From: Mycobacterium heckeshornense
Lineage (GTDB): Bacteria > Actinomycetota > Actinomycetes > Mycobacteriales > Mycobacteriaceae
NCBI RefSeq assembly: GCF_016592155.1
Contig: NZ_AP024237.1
Coordinates: forward strand, 3,844,001-3,908,000
Length of the DNA stretch: 64,000 bases
Direction of reading: 5' to 3'
The position numbers were made by a program, and so were the translations under genes. Numbering within the stretch: the stretch's first letter is position 1; each line of letters starts with the position of its first letter. The notes under the pieces were generated by a model that saw nothing but the letters and a program-made list of their open reading frames with translations, did not search any database and was not told the origin of the DNA. Below, piece by piece: positions 1 through 8,157 of this stretch.

Positions 1-963
1 CCGAATGCCGCCCCTGAGTCGTATGTGCTGGTGCGCTGCGGCGCGCCGCGCCCGCTGCTGGCCGGTGAGCTAACGCACGCCCGGCAGATAACGGTGCCGG
101 TCACGACCATGTATTCGGCTTCGACAACCCACCTCGGCATGATCGCAGAACTCGACCAAACCGATGTGGTCAGCGGCGTGGCGACTGCCGCGAACGTCGT
201 CAGTCCGCGACTGCGCCAACGAATTGCTACCGGCCATATCGCCGAGTTCGCGCCCGGTGGGCAGGTCGATATCGAGACGGTGATTGCCGCCCATCCCGAT
301 GTGTTGGTGACCCAGGGCACCGACGACCCGAGCTACGCCAAGCTGCGCGACGCCGGCGTCGGCGTGATCGCCGATGCCGAATGGCTGGAACCCACTCCGC
401 TGGGCCGGGCCGAGTGGGTCAAGGTGTTCGCCGCGCTGACCGGCACCGAGAAGAAGGCGGGCGAGCTCTACCGCACGCTGCGCGACGAGTACCGCAAGGT
501 CGCCGCGAAGACCACGGGCGTCCGGCCCGTCGACGTGCTGCCCGGCGAGATGTATCACGGTGTCTGGTCGATGCCCGCCGGCGGCGACTATGCCGGCCGG
601 CTGATTGCCGACGCGGGCGGCAGCTACCCGTGGGCGGACGACAAGCGCGCGGGAAGCCTGCAGCTGAACTTCGAATCGGTCTTCGCCAAGGCCGGGCAGG
701 CACCGCTGTGGCTGGTCATCAGCAATTGGACGACCCTCAATGACGCTCTGGCACAAGACAACCGGTACACCGAGTTGACGGCAATGCGTACTGGTCAGGT
801 GTGGTCGGCTACGAAATCGCTTGGCCCGGGCGGCGGCAACGACTACTGGGAGCGCGGTGTGGCGCGCCCGGATCTCGTGCTGGGCGACCTCGTGGCGATC
901 CTGCATCCCGACCTCGCCCCCGGCCACCAGTTCCAGTTTTACCGCCAGGTGATGCGGGCATGA
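1..963 (+). CDS. Iron-siderophore/cobalamin-type ABC substrate-binding protein (5' partial)
   Basis: Binding component of a FecB/BtuF-like importer that would capture a metal chelate outside the membrane and pass it to the permease encoded next. The frame is open from base 1, so the N-terminus and any signal peptide or lipobox lie outside the window. The internal ATG at 25 is unlikely to be the true start because residues before it read on without a break. Visible family features are HLGMIAELDQ and AAHPDVLVTQG in the first lobe and IADAGGSYPWAD in the second. It ends in a 4-base ATGA overlap with the permease gene. The ligand is not determined; the FhuF-like reductase two genes on favours a ferric siderophore. 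Confidence 0.85.
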   Translation, partial: PNAAPESYVLVRCGAPRPLLAGELTHARQITVPVTTMYSASTTHLGMIAELDQTDVVSGVATAANVVSPRLRQRIATGHIAEFAPGGQVDIETVIAAHPDVLVTQGTDDPSYAKLRDAGVGVIADAEWLEPTPLGRAEWVKVFAALTGTEKKAGELYRTLRDEYRKVAAKTTGVRPVDVLPGEMYHGVWSMPAGGDYAGRLIADAGGSYPWADDKRAGSLQLNFESVFAKAGQAPLWLVISNWTTLNDALAQDNRYTELTAMRTGQVWSATKSLGPGGGNDYWERGVARPDLVLGDLVAILHPDLAPGHQFQFYRQVMRA

Positions 964-1988
964 GCCGCGCGTTGGTGGTGTGGACGACATTGGCCGGGGC
1001 CGTCGCTGCGCTGGCTCTGCTGGGGCTGGTCCTCGGCCCGGCGCGGGTGCCGCTGCCCGAGACCGTCCGGGTGCTCGTCGGTGCTCAGGCAGCCGACCCG
1101 CGCTGGCAGGTGATCGTGACAAGCATACGGCTGCCGCGGGTCCTCACCGCGATCGCTGCGGGCGCCGGGCTCGCGATCGCGGGGCTGCAGATGCAGACAC
1201 TGTTTCGCAACACCCTCGCCGACCCGTACGTGCTCGGTGTCAGTTCCGGTGCGAGCCTTGGGGTTTCCGTCACGGTAATCGGTAGCGGATCCGGCTTCAC
1301 GGTGGGGCTGGCCGGAGCCGGTCGCGCCGGCGTGGTTCTCGCCGCCGCAGCCGGCGCCGCACTGGTGCTGGCCACGGTCCTGGTGCTTGCGCGGTGGGTG
1401 CGCTCGCCGGCGACCCTGTTGCTGGTCGGCGTCATGGTGGGCTCGGCGAGCACCGCGGTCGTCAGCGTGTTGCTGGTCTGCGCAGATCCGCAGCGGGTGC
1501 AGCAGTACCTGCTGTGGGGGCTGGGCAGCTTCGCCAGCACAACGTGGGCGGATCTGCGGCTGCTGCTGCCCGTCGTCGCGTCGGGATTGGTGGCGGCAGC
1601 GCTAATAGTGCGCCCCTTGAACGCCCTGCTGCTCGGCGAGGCCTACGCGCGCACCATGGGCGTCGACGTGCGGCGGATCCGGCTCACCACTGTCGCGTCG
1701 GCGTCGCTGCTGGCTGGGGCCACGACGGCGTTCTGCGGCCCGATCGCGTTTCTTGGTTTGGTAGTGCCACATCTGGCTCGGCTGGCCGTAGGCAGCTCCG
1801 ATCACCGGCTCGTCTTGCCGACGGCGGTCTTGCTGGGCGCCGCCGTCGCGCTGGGATGCGGGCTCGTCAATCAGCTTCCCGGCAATGGTGCGGTACTTCC
1901 GGTCAATGCGGTCACCGCGCTGATCGGTGCCCCGATTGTCGTCCTCGTGCTGCTGCGCAGTCACCGCGGGGTGGTGATGCCGCAGTGA
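960..1988 (+). CDS. FecCD-family ABC transporter permease
   Basis: Polytopic inner-membrane permease (342 aa, normal family length) for siderophore, heme or cobalamin-type import. The start is taken at the ATG overlapping the previous stop (ATGA); longer versions would read into the binding-protein gene. The family motif RNTLADPYVLGVSSGA lies near residue 85, and alternating hydrophobic helices fit the BtuC/FecD fold. The conserved stretch AFCGPIAFLGLVVPHLAR near residue 260 is the region that contacts the ATPase. The gene ends in a 4-base GTGA overlap with the ATPase gene, so translation is probably coupled. A single permease gene implies a homodimer. Confidence 0.93.
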   Translation: MSRALVVWTTLAGAVAALALLGLVLGPARVPLPETVRVLVGAQAADPRWQVIVTSIRLPRVLTAIAAGAGLAIAGLQMQTLFRNTLADPYVLGVSSGASLGVSVTVIGSGSGFTVGLAGAGRAGVVLAAAAGAALVLATVLVLARWVRSPATLLLVGVMVGSASTAVVSVLLVCADPQRVQQYLLWGLGSFASTTWADLRLLLPVVASGLVAAALIVRPLNALLLGEAYARTMGVDVRRIRLTTVASASLLAGATTAFCGPIAFLGLVVPHLARLAVGSSDHRLVLPTAVLLGAAVALGCGLVNQLPGNGAVLPVNAVTALIGAPIVVLVLLRSHRGVVMPQ

Positions 1989-3670
1989 TCGAACTGCATG
2001 ACCTCGCCATCGGCTACCGCGGCCGGCGCCGTACCAGCGTGGTCGCGGCCGGCCTGCACGGCAGCGCCTTTCGGGGCGAGCTCACCGTGCTGCTGGGTCC
2101 CAACGGCTGCGGCAAGTCCACCCTGATCCGCACGCTGTGCCGACTGCAGCCCGCCCTTAGCGGCCACGTACGGCTCGACGGCAAGGATCTGGCCGCGCTG
2201 GCGCCCGGTGAGCTCTGCCGCCGAGTCGCGGTGGTGCTAACCGACCGCTTCGACCCGGGCCTGTTGTCGGCGAGGGAACTCGTTGGCCTCGGCCGCATCC
2301 CGCATCTGGGCCCGACAGCCAGGCCGACACGCGGCGACCACGCCGTCGTCGGCTGGGCGTTGCAAGCGGTAGGCGCCGCGCACTTGGCCGACCGGCCGGC
2401 GGCCGACCTCTCCGACGGCGAACGGCAACGAGTTCTGATCGCCCGCGCGCTGGCCCAGCAGCCGTCGGCGCTGCTGCTCGACGAGCCGACCGCCTTTCTG
2501 GACGTCGGGTCCCGCGCCGGGTTGGTGGCGGTGCTGCGCAGCCTGGCCCGACGTCGGCGACTGGCGATCGTGATGTCCACGCACGACTTGGAACTGGCGC
2601 TGCGGGCCGCCGATCGGGTGTGGCTGCTGGGCCCAGACGGCACGCTCGCCGACGCGATCCCCGAAGATCTCCTGCTCTCCGGGCGCGTCGGCTCAGTATT
2701 CGGCAGCGACACAGTGCATTTCGACTCAGCAAACGGAACGTTCATGGTACGGAACAGCGGCGGGCGGTGCGCCCGCGTTGACGCGCCCGAACGGCTGCAT
2801 GCTGCCTTTGAACGCGTGCTCGCCAGGGAAGGCTGGCGTATCGGCGAACCCGCCGAAATTGTCGTCACCGCAGCGGAACCGGACCGGATCACTGTGCGTA
2901 CCGCAGGCTGCGCCACTCCCGTCCCGCTGGACAGCCTGCCTGCGCAGCTTCGCGCGCTTCCGTCCAGCGCGCATCGCTGCGCACCGCAGCCCCTCACCCT
3001 AGCGGTGCTCGCCCAATTAGCTTCCGTCAGCACATATTTCGTCATCGGCACCGGACCGTGCGACCAACGCTGGCGGCCTGTATCCCAGCTGTATACCGAC
3101 ACCGAGGCACTCGGCGCCGTCGTCGGTCGGGTTCAGGCGCGCATCGACACCTCGGAGCGCCGCGTGGCAGTGTCGACGTTCTTCTTCGACTTCGCCGCGC
3201 GGCTGTGGTCAGTCGGGCTGGGCGCGCTGGTGCGCCACCGACTGCTGCTCGATCTGGCTACCGAGCAGCTGTTGTTCCGGGAGACCGACGGCAGGATTGA
3301 GCTGCATATCGAACATCCCATCGCCTGGCAGGGTGACGACTTAGCGCCGATGCTGGCCGACATCGTGTTGGAGACGCACCTCATTCCGCTCACCGTCGCG
3401 CTGCGCCGCCTCGGACCGATCTCGCCGCGGCTGCTCCGCGGCAACGCCGCGTCAGCGCTGCTCGGCGCCGCCCGGGTCCTGGGCGGTGACGCCACACAGC
3501 TGGCTCAAAGATTGTGTGCCGATCAAAGGCTCAGCGGCACAATCCGCTTCGGCGATACCGGCTACCGCCGAACCAGCTGCTGCCTGTATTACCGCACACC
3601 TGGCGGCGGGTTGTGCGGCGACTGCGTGTTCACGACCAAGCCTGACGAACGCAGAAAGGTGACACCATGA
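1985..3670 (+). CDS. ABC importer ATPase fused to FhuF-like 2Fe-2S siderophore reductase
   Basis: A 561-residue two-function protein. Residues 1-240 are an ABC ATPase with Walker A GPNGCGKST (38-46), signature LSDGERQ (142-148), Walker B LLLDEP (163-168) and H-loop His200. Residues about 330-550 resemble the ferric-siderophore reductase FhuF and end in the diagnostic cysteine pattern C532-C533-x10-C544-x2-C547, which binds a 2Fe-2S cluster in that family. A linker domain of about 80 residues (250-330) is not recognised. The GTG start overlaps the permease stop, and the frame has no stop between the halves, so this is a real fusion. Inferred role: powering import and then reducing the ferric chelate at the cytoplasmic face. 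Confidence 0.88.
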   Translation: MIELHDLAIGYRGRRRTSVVAAGLHGSAFRGELTVLLGPNGCGKSTLIRTLCRLQPALSGHVRLDGKDLAALAPGELCRRVAVVLTDRFDPGLLSARELVGLGRIPHLGPTARPTRGDHAVVGWALQAVGAAHLADRPAADLSDGERQRVLIARALAQQPSALLLDEPTAFLDVGSRAGLVAVLRSLARRRRLAIVMSTHDLELALRAADRVWLLGPDGTLADAIPEDLLLSGRVGSVFGSDTVHFDSANGTFMVRNSGGRCARVDAPERLHAAFERVLAREGWRIGEPAEIVVTAAEPDRITVRTAGCATPVPLDSLPAQLRALPSSAHRCAPQPLTLAVLAQLASVSTYFVIGTGPCDQRWRPVSQLYTDTEALGAVVGRVQARIDTSERRVAVSTFFFDFAARLWSVGLGALVRHRLLLDLATEQLLFRETDGRIELHIEHPIAWQGDDLAPMLADIVLETHLIPLTVALRRLGPISPRLLRGNAASALLGAARVLGGDATQLAQRLCADQRLSGTIRFGDTGYRRTSCCLYYRTPGGGLCGDCVFTTKPDERRKVTP

Positions 3671-4239
3671 CCGACACCACCCCTCCCATCGTCGAAACCG
3701 AAGGCGGCGGGCGAGAACAGCGTTGGCCGCTGCCCGTCGATGAGCACAGCCTGCTCGAGCTGATCCGCCTGTGCTTCGAAGAGTATTGGGACGAAATCTG
3801 GTTCGGCGTCATCATGGAGGGCGCGGCCTGGGAAGTGGCGGCGCCAAACCCGCCCAAGCGAATCTCGATGCACGACGGATATGCCACCGTCGACTTCGGT
3901 CGCTGGCATTTCCACCTGTGCATCGGCGAGCACCGGGCGAGTGGGCCAGAGCTGGGCCGGATCCGCAAGTGCACGCACGCCGAGCTTTATCGCCGCATCG
4001 GGGCCGATGATTACCCCACCTCGTGGGGTGTGCGCCTGTTCAACGGGCGTAACGAACAGATGATGACGCTGCTGCTGCCTAACCCATTTTTGACCAACGA
4101 CCAGCAGATCCGCGATCAACCGGTCTGGGAACAACTCGAACTGTGGGATCGGTTGCGGGCCAAGTATCTAGGGCTGGACCCTGATCCAGTCGACCGCGCG
4201 GGCAAGGGTTTTCGGCACGAAAGACAGGAAACCCGATGA
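3667..4239 (+). CDS. Conserved-looking His/Cys-rich protein of the siderophore operon
   Basis: 190 residues, no signal peptide or membrane segment, family not recognised. It starts at an ATG overlapping the ATPase-FhuF stop (ATGA) and ends overlapping the PPE start (ATGA), so it is translated between the importer and the PPE gene. Around residue 80 it carries [15 protein letters not shown] followed by RKCTHAEL, a cluster of His and Cys that could bind a metal, and it is rich in Trp and acidic residues. Position suggests a role in handling imported iron or its chelator, for example a siderophore-modifying enzyme or iron chaperone, but this is inference only. Confidence 0.8.
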   Translation: MTDTTPPIVETEGGGREQRWPLPVDEHSLLELIRLCFEEYWDEIWFGVIMEGAAWEVAAPNPPKRISMHDGYATVDFGRWHFHLCIGEHRASGPELGRIRKCTHAELYRRIGADDYPTSWGVRLFNGRNEQMMTLLLPNPFLTNDQQIRDQPVWEQLELWDRLRAKYLGLDPDPVDRAGKGFRHERQETR

Positions 4240-5843
4240 GCTCACCGATCTGGCTGGCCTCGCCGCCGGAGGTGCATTCGGCGCTGCTGAGCAGCGGCCC
4301 GGGCCCGGGCCCGTTGCTGGAGTCCGCGGCTGCATGGACCTCCCTGAGCACCGCCTACAGCCAGGCGGCTGACGAGCTGACCGCGCTGCTGGACACCGTG
4401 CGCGCGGGAGTCTGGGAGGGTGCTACCGCAGCGGCGTATGTGGCCGCCCATGCGCCCTATCTGGCGTGGCTGGAGCAGGCCAGCGCTGACAGCGCCGCCG
4501 CGGCCGCGCAACACGAAACGGTGGCGGCCGCCTACAGCACCGCGCTAGCCGAGATGCCGACCCTGGCCGAACTCGCCGCCAATCACGCCGCCCACGCGCT
4601 ATTGGTGGCGACGAACTTCTTTGGGATCAACACGATTCCCATCGCACTGAACGAAGCCGACTATGCGCGCATGTGGATTCAGGCCGCCACCGTGATGAGC
4701 ACCTATGAGGCGGTCTCAGCCGCAGCGGTTTCGTCCGTGCCTCAGACCTCGCCGGCCCCCGAGATTGTCAAGTCCGACGCCGTGACAACCCTCGCTGGCG
4801 ACAGCTCGCCCGAACCATCGCAAAACGTCTTCCAATGGTTGGACGGGCTGGTGCAACAGTTTCTGCCCCCGGAACTGCGCGACCTGATCGGCAGCCCGTT
4901 GTACGTCTTCGAAAACCCTGACCACTTCATGAGTTGGTTTAACTACAATCTGGTTCCCCAGCCGGGCGTGACGTTCGCGGACGCGGTCAATGAATTCCTG
5001 GCGGGACCCGGGTATTACATCGAGTTTTATCCGACGATTGTGCAGGCGGCCAACGGCAATCTCGGAGTGCTGGTTTTCGCCTCGCTTGTCTACTTCTCGG
5101 AAATCGGCTTCGAGATGTTCAGCGAAACGCTTCGGGTTAGCGTCTATCTGGTCGCAACCACTCCGTTCGTACCGCTGGCGACGGCGGCTGCGCTACCCCT
5201 CGCTGCGGCCCCCGCGGGCGCCGCCGGTGGCGTCGCGGGCCTGGCGGGGCTGGCCGGCCTGACCCAGCCGGTCGTGGTGCCGGTGACGCCGCCCCCGGGA
5301 TTCACCCCGGCCATCATCGCCGCTAGTGTCCCGGCTCCTGCATCGGCCGGCGGCCCGGCACCGGCACCCGAGGCGGCTCCGGCGTCGAGCGCTGCGCACA
5401 CCCCGCTTTCCGCGCCGACACCACCCCCGCCACCGGCGACGCCGGCAGGGCCGGAACTGTTCTCCTACCTGGTGGGCAACCTAAGCATGGGCTCTCAGAG
5501 GGGTGCCGGCGCCGACGCCAAGAAAAAGGCATCCAAGCCCGATACCGCCGCAGCCCCGGCCGCCGCCGCGGCAACCAGGCAAGAGGGCCCGGCAGGTCCG
5601 CGCCGGCGACCGAAGGTTCGACACGTCGGTCGCGGCTACGAATACATGGACCTCGAAGCACAGCTCGATACCGCAACGGTGATGGCCTGGGAGCAGGGTG
5701 CTGGGACGCTTGGCTTCGCCGGAACCGTCCGCAACGAGACCGCCACGGCGGCGGGGCTGACCAGGCTGGCCGGCGATGCGGTGGCCGGTGGTCCGCGCTT
5801 GCCATTGATGCCCAATACCTGGGGTCAAGCAACCGACGGCTGA
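4236..5843 (+). CDS. PPE family protein, PPW subfamily
   Basis: 535-residue PPE protein, expected to be exported by a type VII (ESX) system to the cell envelope. The N-terminal PPE domain (about 1-180) opens [15 protein letters not shown] and includes [13 protein letters not shown] and [25 protein letters not shown]. The middle is hydrophobic and then Ala/Pro-rich (about 370-440). The C-terminus has both PPW subfamily marks: GFAGT (493-497) and the PxxPxxW element PLMPNTW (523-529). The start overlaps the previous stop (ATGA), with an AGGAA ribosome site 5 bases upstream. It is the last gene of the import operon, and no PE partner is adjacent. PPE proteins are increasingly reported as outer-membrane solute channels, and PPE37 of M. 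tuberculosis is linked to iron uptake. Confidence 0.92.
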   Translation: MSSPIWLASPPEVHSALLSSGPGPGPLLESAAAWTSLSTAYSQAADELTALLDTVRAGVWEGATAAAYVAAHAPYLAWLEQASADSAAAAAQHETVAAAYSTALAEMPTLAELAANHAAHALLVATNFFGINTIPIALNEADYARMWIQAATVMSTYEAVSAAAVSSVPQTSPAPEIVKSDAVTTLAGDSSPEPSQNVFQWLDGLVQQFLPPELRDLIGSPLYVFENPDHFMSWFNYNLVPQPGVTFADAVNEFLAGPGYYIEFYPTIVQAANGNLGVLVFASLVYFSEIGFEMFSETLRVSVYLVATTPFVPLATAAALPLAAAPAGAAGGVAGLAGLAGLTQPVVVPVTPPPGFTPAIIAASVPAPASAGGPAPAPEAAPASSAAHTPLSAPTPPPPPATPAGPELFSYLVGNLSMGSQRGAGADAKKKASKPDTAAAPAAAAATRQEGPAGPRRRPKVRHVGRGYEYMDLEAQLDTATVMAWEQGAGTLGFAGTVRNETATAAGLTRLAGDAVAGGPRLPLMPNTWGQATDG

Positions 5844-5850
5844 CGCGTAT

Positions 5851-6507
5851 TCAGCACCCGCAGTCGTCGCCGCGCCAAGCGCGGACACCCTGCCACACCG
5901 CGGCCGCTGCAATCACCAGTCCGATCGTGGGATCCAGCCACCAGCCGCCGGACCAGCCGGCGGTGACCACAAGGCCCACCAACACCGCGGCCGCCTGCGC
6001 GCCGCACAAGTGGTTCTGGATGCCTTCGCCGGAGGTGGCCGCAGAACCGAGCATCGCGCCGAGATGCTGTTTGATCTGGCCCAGGATCGGCATCAACACC
6101 ACCGCAACGGCCGTCAGTGCGATACCGATTGCCGACGGCTCGGCGTGATGCCGCTCAAGCAGCTCCTGGACGGATTCGGCGGCGATGTAAGGGGCGGTCA
6201 GCCAAAACGACACCGCCACCCCCCGCTGAGCGCGCCGCTCAGCGGATTCGGACAAGGTGCGCCGACCGCTGAATCGCCAGATCACCATCGCGCTCGCCAA
6301 GGCTTCGGGCGCACTTCCTAGCGCCCATCCGGTCAACGCGATCGACTTGACCGTCAGGCCTTGCCATAGCCCGACCGCACCCTCCGCGAGCATGGCCATC
6401 AGGCTGACCCAGGCCAGCCTGCGCGCCCACGCCGCGGCCCGGTGCCAGGCCGCATTCCGGGCGAGCGGCGTCGGGGCGGCGAGCTCTGCGGGACGAGGCG
6501 TGGTCAC
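5851..6507 (-). CDS. Cation-efflux-like integral membrane protein (Rv3271c-type)
   Basis: 218-residue membrane protein resembling the transmembrane half of cation diffusion facilitators and the H37Rv protein Rv3271c (about 220 aa). Five to six hydrophobic segments are visible, for example LMAMLAEGAVGLWQGL near 35 and GIALTAVAVVLMPILG near 130, with a short Cys-containing tail (DDCGC). The classic CDF metal-site HxxxD pairs are only partly present, so the transported ion is unclear and transport itself is not certain. It converges on the PPE gene with a 7-base gap. It marks the first gene syntenic with M. tuberculosis in this window. Confidence 0.82.
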   Translation of the reverse strand: MTTPRPAELAAPTPLARNAAWHRAAAWARRLAWVSLMAMLAEGAVGLWQGLTVKSIALTGWALGSAPEALASAMVIWRFSGRRTLSESAERRAQRGVAVSFWLTAPYIAAESVQELLERHHAEPSAIGIALTAVAVVLMPILGQIKQHLGAMLGSAATSGEGIQNHLCGAQAAAVLVGLVVTAGWSGGWWLDPTIGLVIAAAAVWQGVRAWRGDDCGC

Positions 6508-6634
6508 CAGGCGATGGTAAAGGTCGGCTTGCGGATGCTCTCGGCCGGCGCGCTCGAGGCCGCACCCGCGCTGTTTCGCCGTCAGTGCTAACCGGCTCGC
6601 TACTCCGTATTCGGCGCCTGGGGCGAACCGGCAT

Positions 6635-6653
6635 GCGTTGCCCCGGGCAACGC
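6635..6653. promoter_or_regulatory. 19-base palindrome, possible operator
   Basis: Perfect 9-base inverted arms GCGTTGCCC and GGGCAACGC separated by one C. It lies 128 bases upstream of the CDF-like gene start, in non-coding DNA. The symmetry is typical of a dimeric repressor site, but no regulator is assigned. Confidence 0.35.
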
Positions 6654-6778
6654 CTGGCCGGCGCCCTCAAAGGTCGGCCAGTTCGGCGAAAAGTCACCTG
6701 CAGCGGCATCCGCAATGCCTACGCTTTTACCAAGCTGTCTTGCGGGGCTGCTTCATTCGGCTCTGCGGGGAGCGGAGA

Positions 6779-6862
6779 ATGGCGCAATACAAGAAACCAG
6801 GCAAGGCTGGAAAAACGAGGGCCGTCCGCGCCTTTCGTGACCACTTCCGGAAAGCGCCCTGA
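6779..6862 (+). CDS. Possible 27-aa basic peptide
   Basis: ATG with a plausible ribosome site (GGGGAG at 6767-6772, 6 bases upstream) opens a frame for a Lys/Arg-rich peptide beginning MAQYKKPGKAGK. It has no recognised family, and chance occurrence is quite possible. Its only support is the ribosome site and the skewed composition. Confidence 0.2.
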   Translation: MAQYKKPGKAGKTRAVRAFRDHFRKAP

Positions 6863-7251
6863 AACGTAAGAAAAAGCTCCCAGGACATCTCGGCTTCCCC
6901 AGGGGCGGTAAACCGACCCGTGCTGACCCGAGAAGCAAGAAGTGGAGCACCTTTGCGCGCCAGTGCAATTTGGCGAGTTTCTCTGGAAAGGGCCGACCCC
7001 GTGGCCGTGTGAGGAGTCGCACATCTCCCTTGGGCAACTAGCGATGCCATAGCAGTTGATTGCGGGCCTGGTAGCGACCATCTGTGCGGCACAGGGACGG
7101 CTGCTGCGCCGATCGGGGCACGATGATCGCCGACTTCATCGAGCGGCGAACCGCTGACTGCTGCGACGAATCATGGCCGGGCAGCAGGAGAATCAGCGCT
7201 AGAGACCAGGCGCCAAACCCGGTTGCTACCGGCATCGTTACCCTGGCCAGC

Positions 7252-8157
7252 ATGGCGCGTACCGACAACGATACCTGGGATCTGGCAACTAGCGTGGGGG
7301 CCACCGCGACCATGGTGGCCGCGGGCCGAGCCCGCGCCACCAGAGCCGGGCTCATCGATGATCCATTCGCCGAACCGCTGGTGCGGGCCGTCGGCATCGA
7401 CTTTTTCACTCGCTGGGCCGCCGGCAAATTGCATTCTGCCGACGTCGATATCCCGGGCCACCCGTGGGGCATGCAGCCGATGACCGACCTGATGGCGGCA
7501 CGAACCCGGTTTATCGACACCTTCTGCGCCGACGCGGTGGCAGCCGGCATCCGTCAGGTCGTCATCCTGGCCTCCGGCTTGGACGCCCGCGGCTACCGAC
7601 TGGCCTGGCCCGCGGGAACGACAGTTTTTGAGATCGATCAACCACAAGTGCTCGATTTCAAGGCGACCACTCTCGCCGCGCTGGGCGCCGAGCCGACGGT
7701 CGAGCTTCGGGCCGTGCCGATCGATCTACGACACGACTGGCCGGCGGCGCTGCGGCAAGCAGGGTTCGAAACCGGGACGCCGACCGCGTGGGTCGCTGAG
7801 GGGCTGCTGGCATTCCTCCCGGCGGAAGCGCAGGATCGCTTGCTGGACAACATCACCACGCTCAGCGCGGACGGCAGCAGACTGGTGGCAGAGATCTTCC
7901 TGAACTCGCCGGAATCGCTGGATGTCATGCACACCGCCGCCCAGAAATGGTACGAGCACGGCCTGGATGCCCACATCGACGACCTGTGGTATCCCGGCGA
8001 TCGCCGTGATGTCGCGGAATACCTCGACCAGCGCGGCTGGCGGACCGTCCGCACGAGGTCGAGTCAATTATTGGCCGACAACGGATTACCGGTCCCGCCG
8101 CGCATCAACAGCGAAACCGAAAACTACTATTGCACCGCGCTCCGGAGCAGCAACTAA
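7252..8157 (+). CDS. SAM-dependent methyltransferase (TIGR00027 family)
   Basis: 301-residue class I methyltransferase of the mycobacterial family often annotated as putative S-adenosyl-L-methionine-dependent methyltransferase (the LCMT/PPM-like group). The start at 7252 is chosen because family members begin like this one, [19 protein letters not shown]; an upstream in-frame ATG at 7084 adds unrelated residues. The SAM-binding region is [15 protein letters not shown] (about 103-117) with an acidic loop FEIDQPQVL after it, and AEGLLAFLP follows near residue 180. The stop overlaps the next start (TAATG), so it is probably co-translated with the CoA-transferase. The substrate of this family is mostly unknown. 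Confidence 0.9.
   Translation: MARTDNDTWDLATSVGATATMVAAGRARATRAGLIDDPFAEPLVRAVGIDFFTRWAAGKLHSADVDIPGHPWGMQPMTDLMAARTRFIDTFCADAVAAGIRQVVILASGLDARGYRLAWPAGTTVFEIDQPQVLDFKATTLAALGAEPTVELRAVPIDLRHDWPAALRQAGFETGTPTAWVAEGLLAFLPAEAQDRLLDNITTLSADGSRLVAEIFLNSPESLDVMHTAAQKWYEHGLDAHIDDLWYPGDRRDVAEYLDQRGWRTVRTRSSQLLADNGLPVPPRINSETENYYCTALRSSN

Larger units (their letters stand above)
6508..7251. other. 744-base intergenic stretch, mostly unexplained
   Basis: Lies between the divergent CDF-like gene and the methyltransferase gene. It holds a 19-base palindrome (6635-6653) and a possible 27-codon basic ORF (6779-6862), both listed separately. A Lys/Arg-rich reading frame without a start codon runs through about 6862-7033. 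Several overlapping minus-strand frames are open here but have no recognisable protein features. No tRNA or named regulatory RNA was recognised. Confidence 0.5.

Noticed and set aside
6862..7033. Lys/Arg-rich plus-strand frame (KRKKKLPGHLGF...) after the 27-aa peptide
   Set aside because: No start codon in frame and no recognised family. Joining it to the peptide by a frameshift would be speculation.
6719..7092. Three overlapping minus-strand frames of 94-121 codons in the 6.5-7.2 kb gap
   Set aside because: No family resemblance and overlap in all frames, which points to chance openness rather than a gene.
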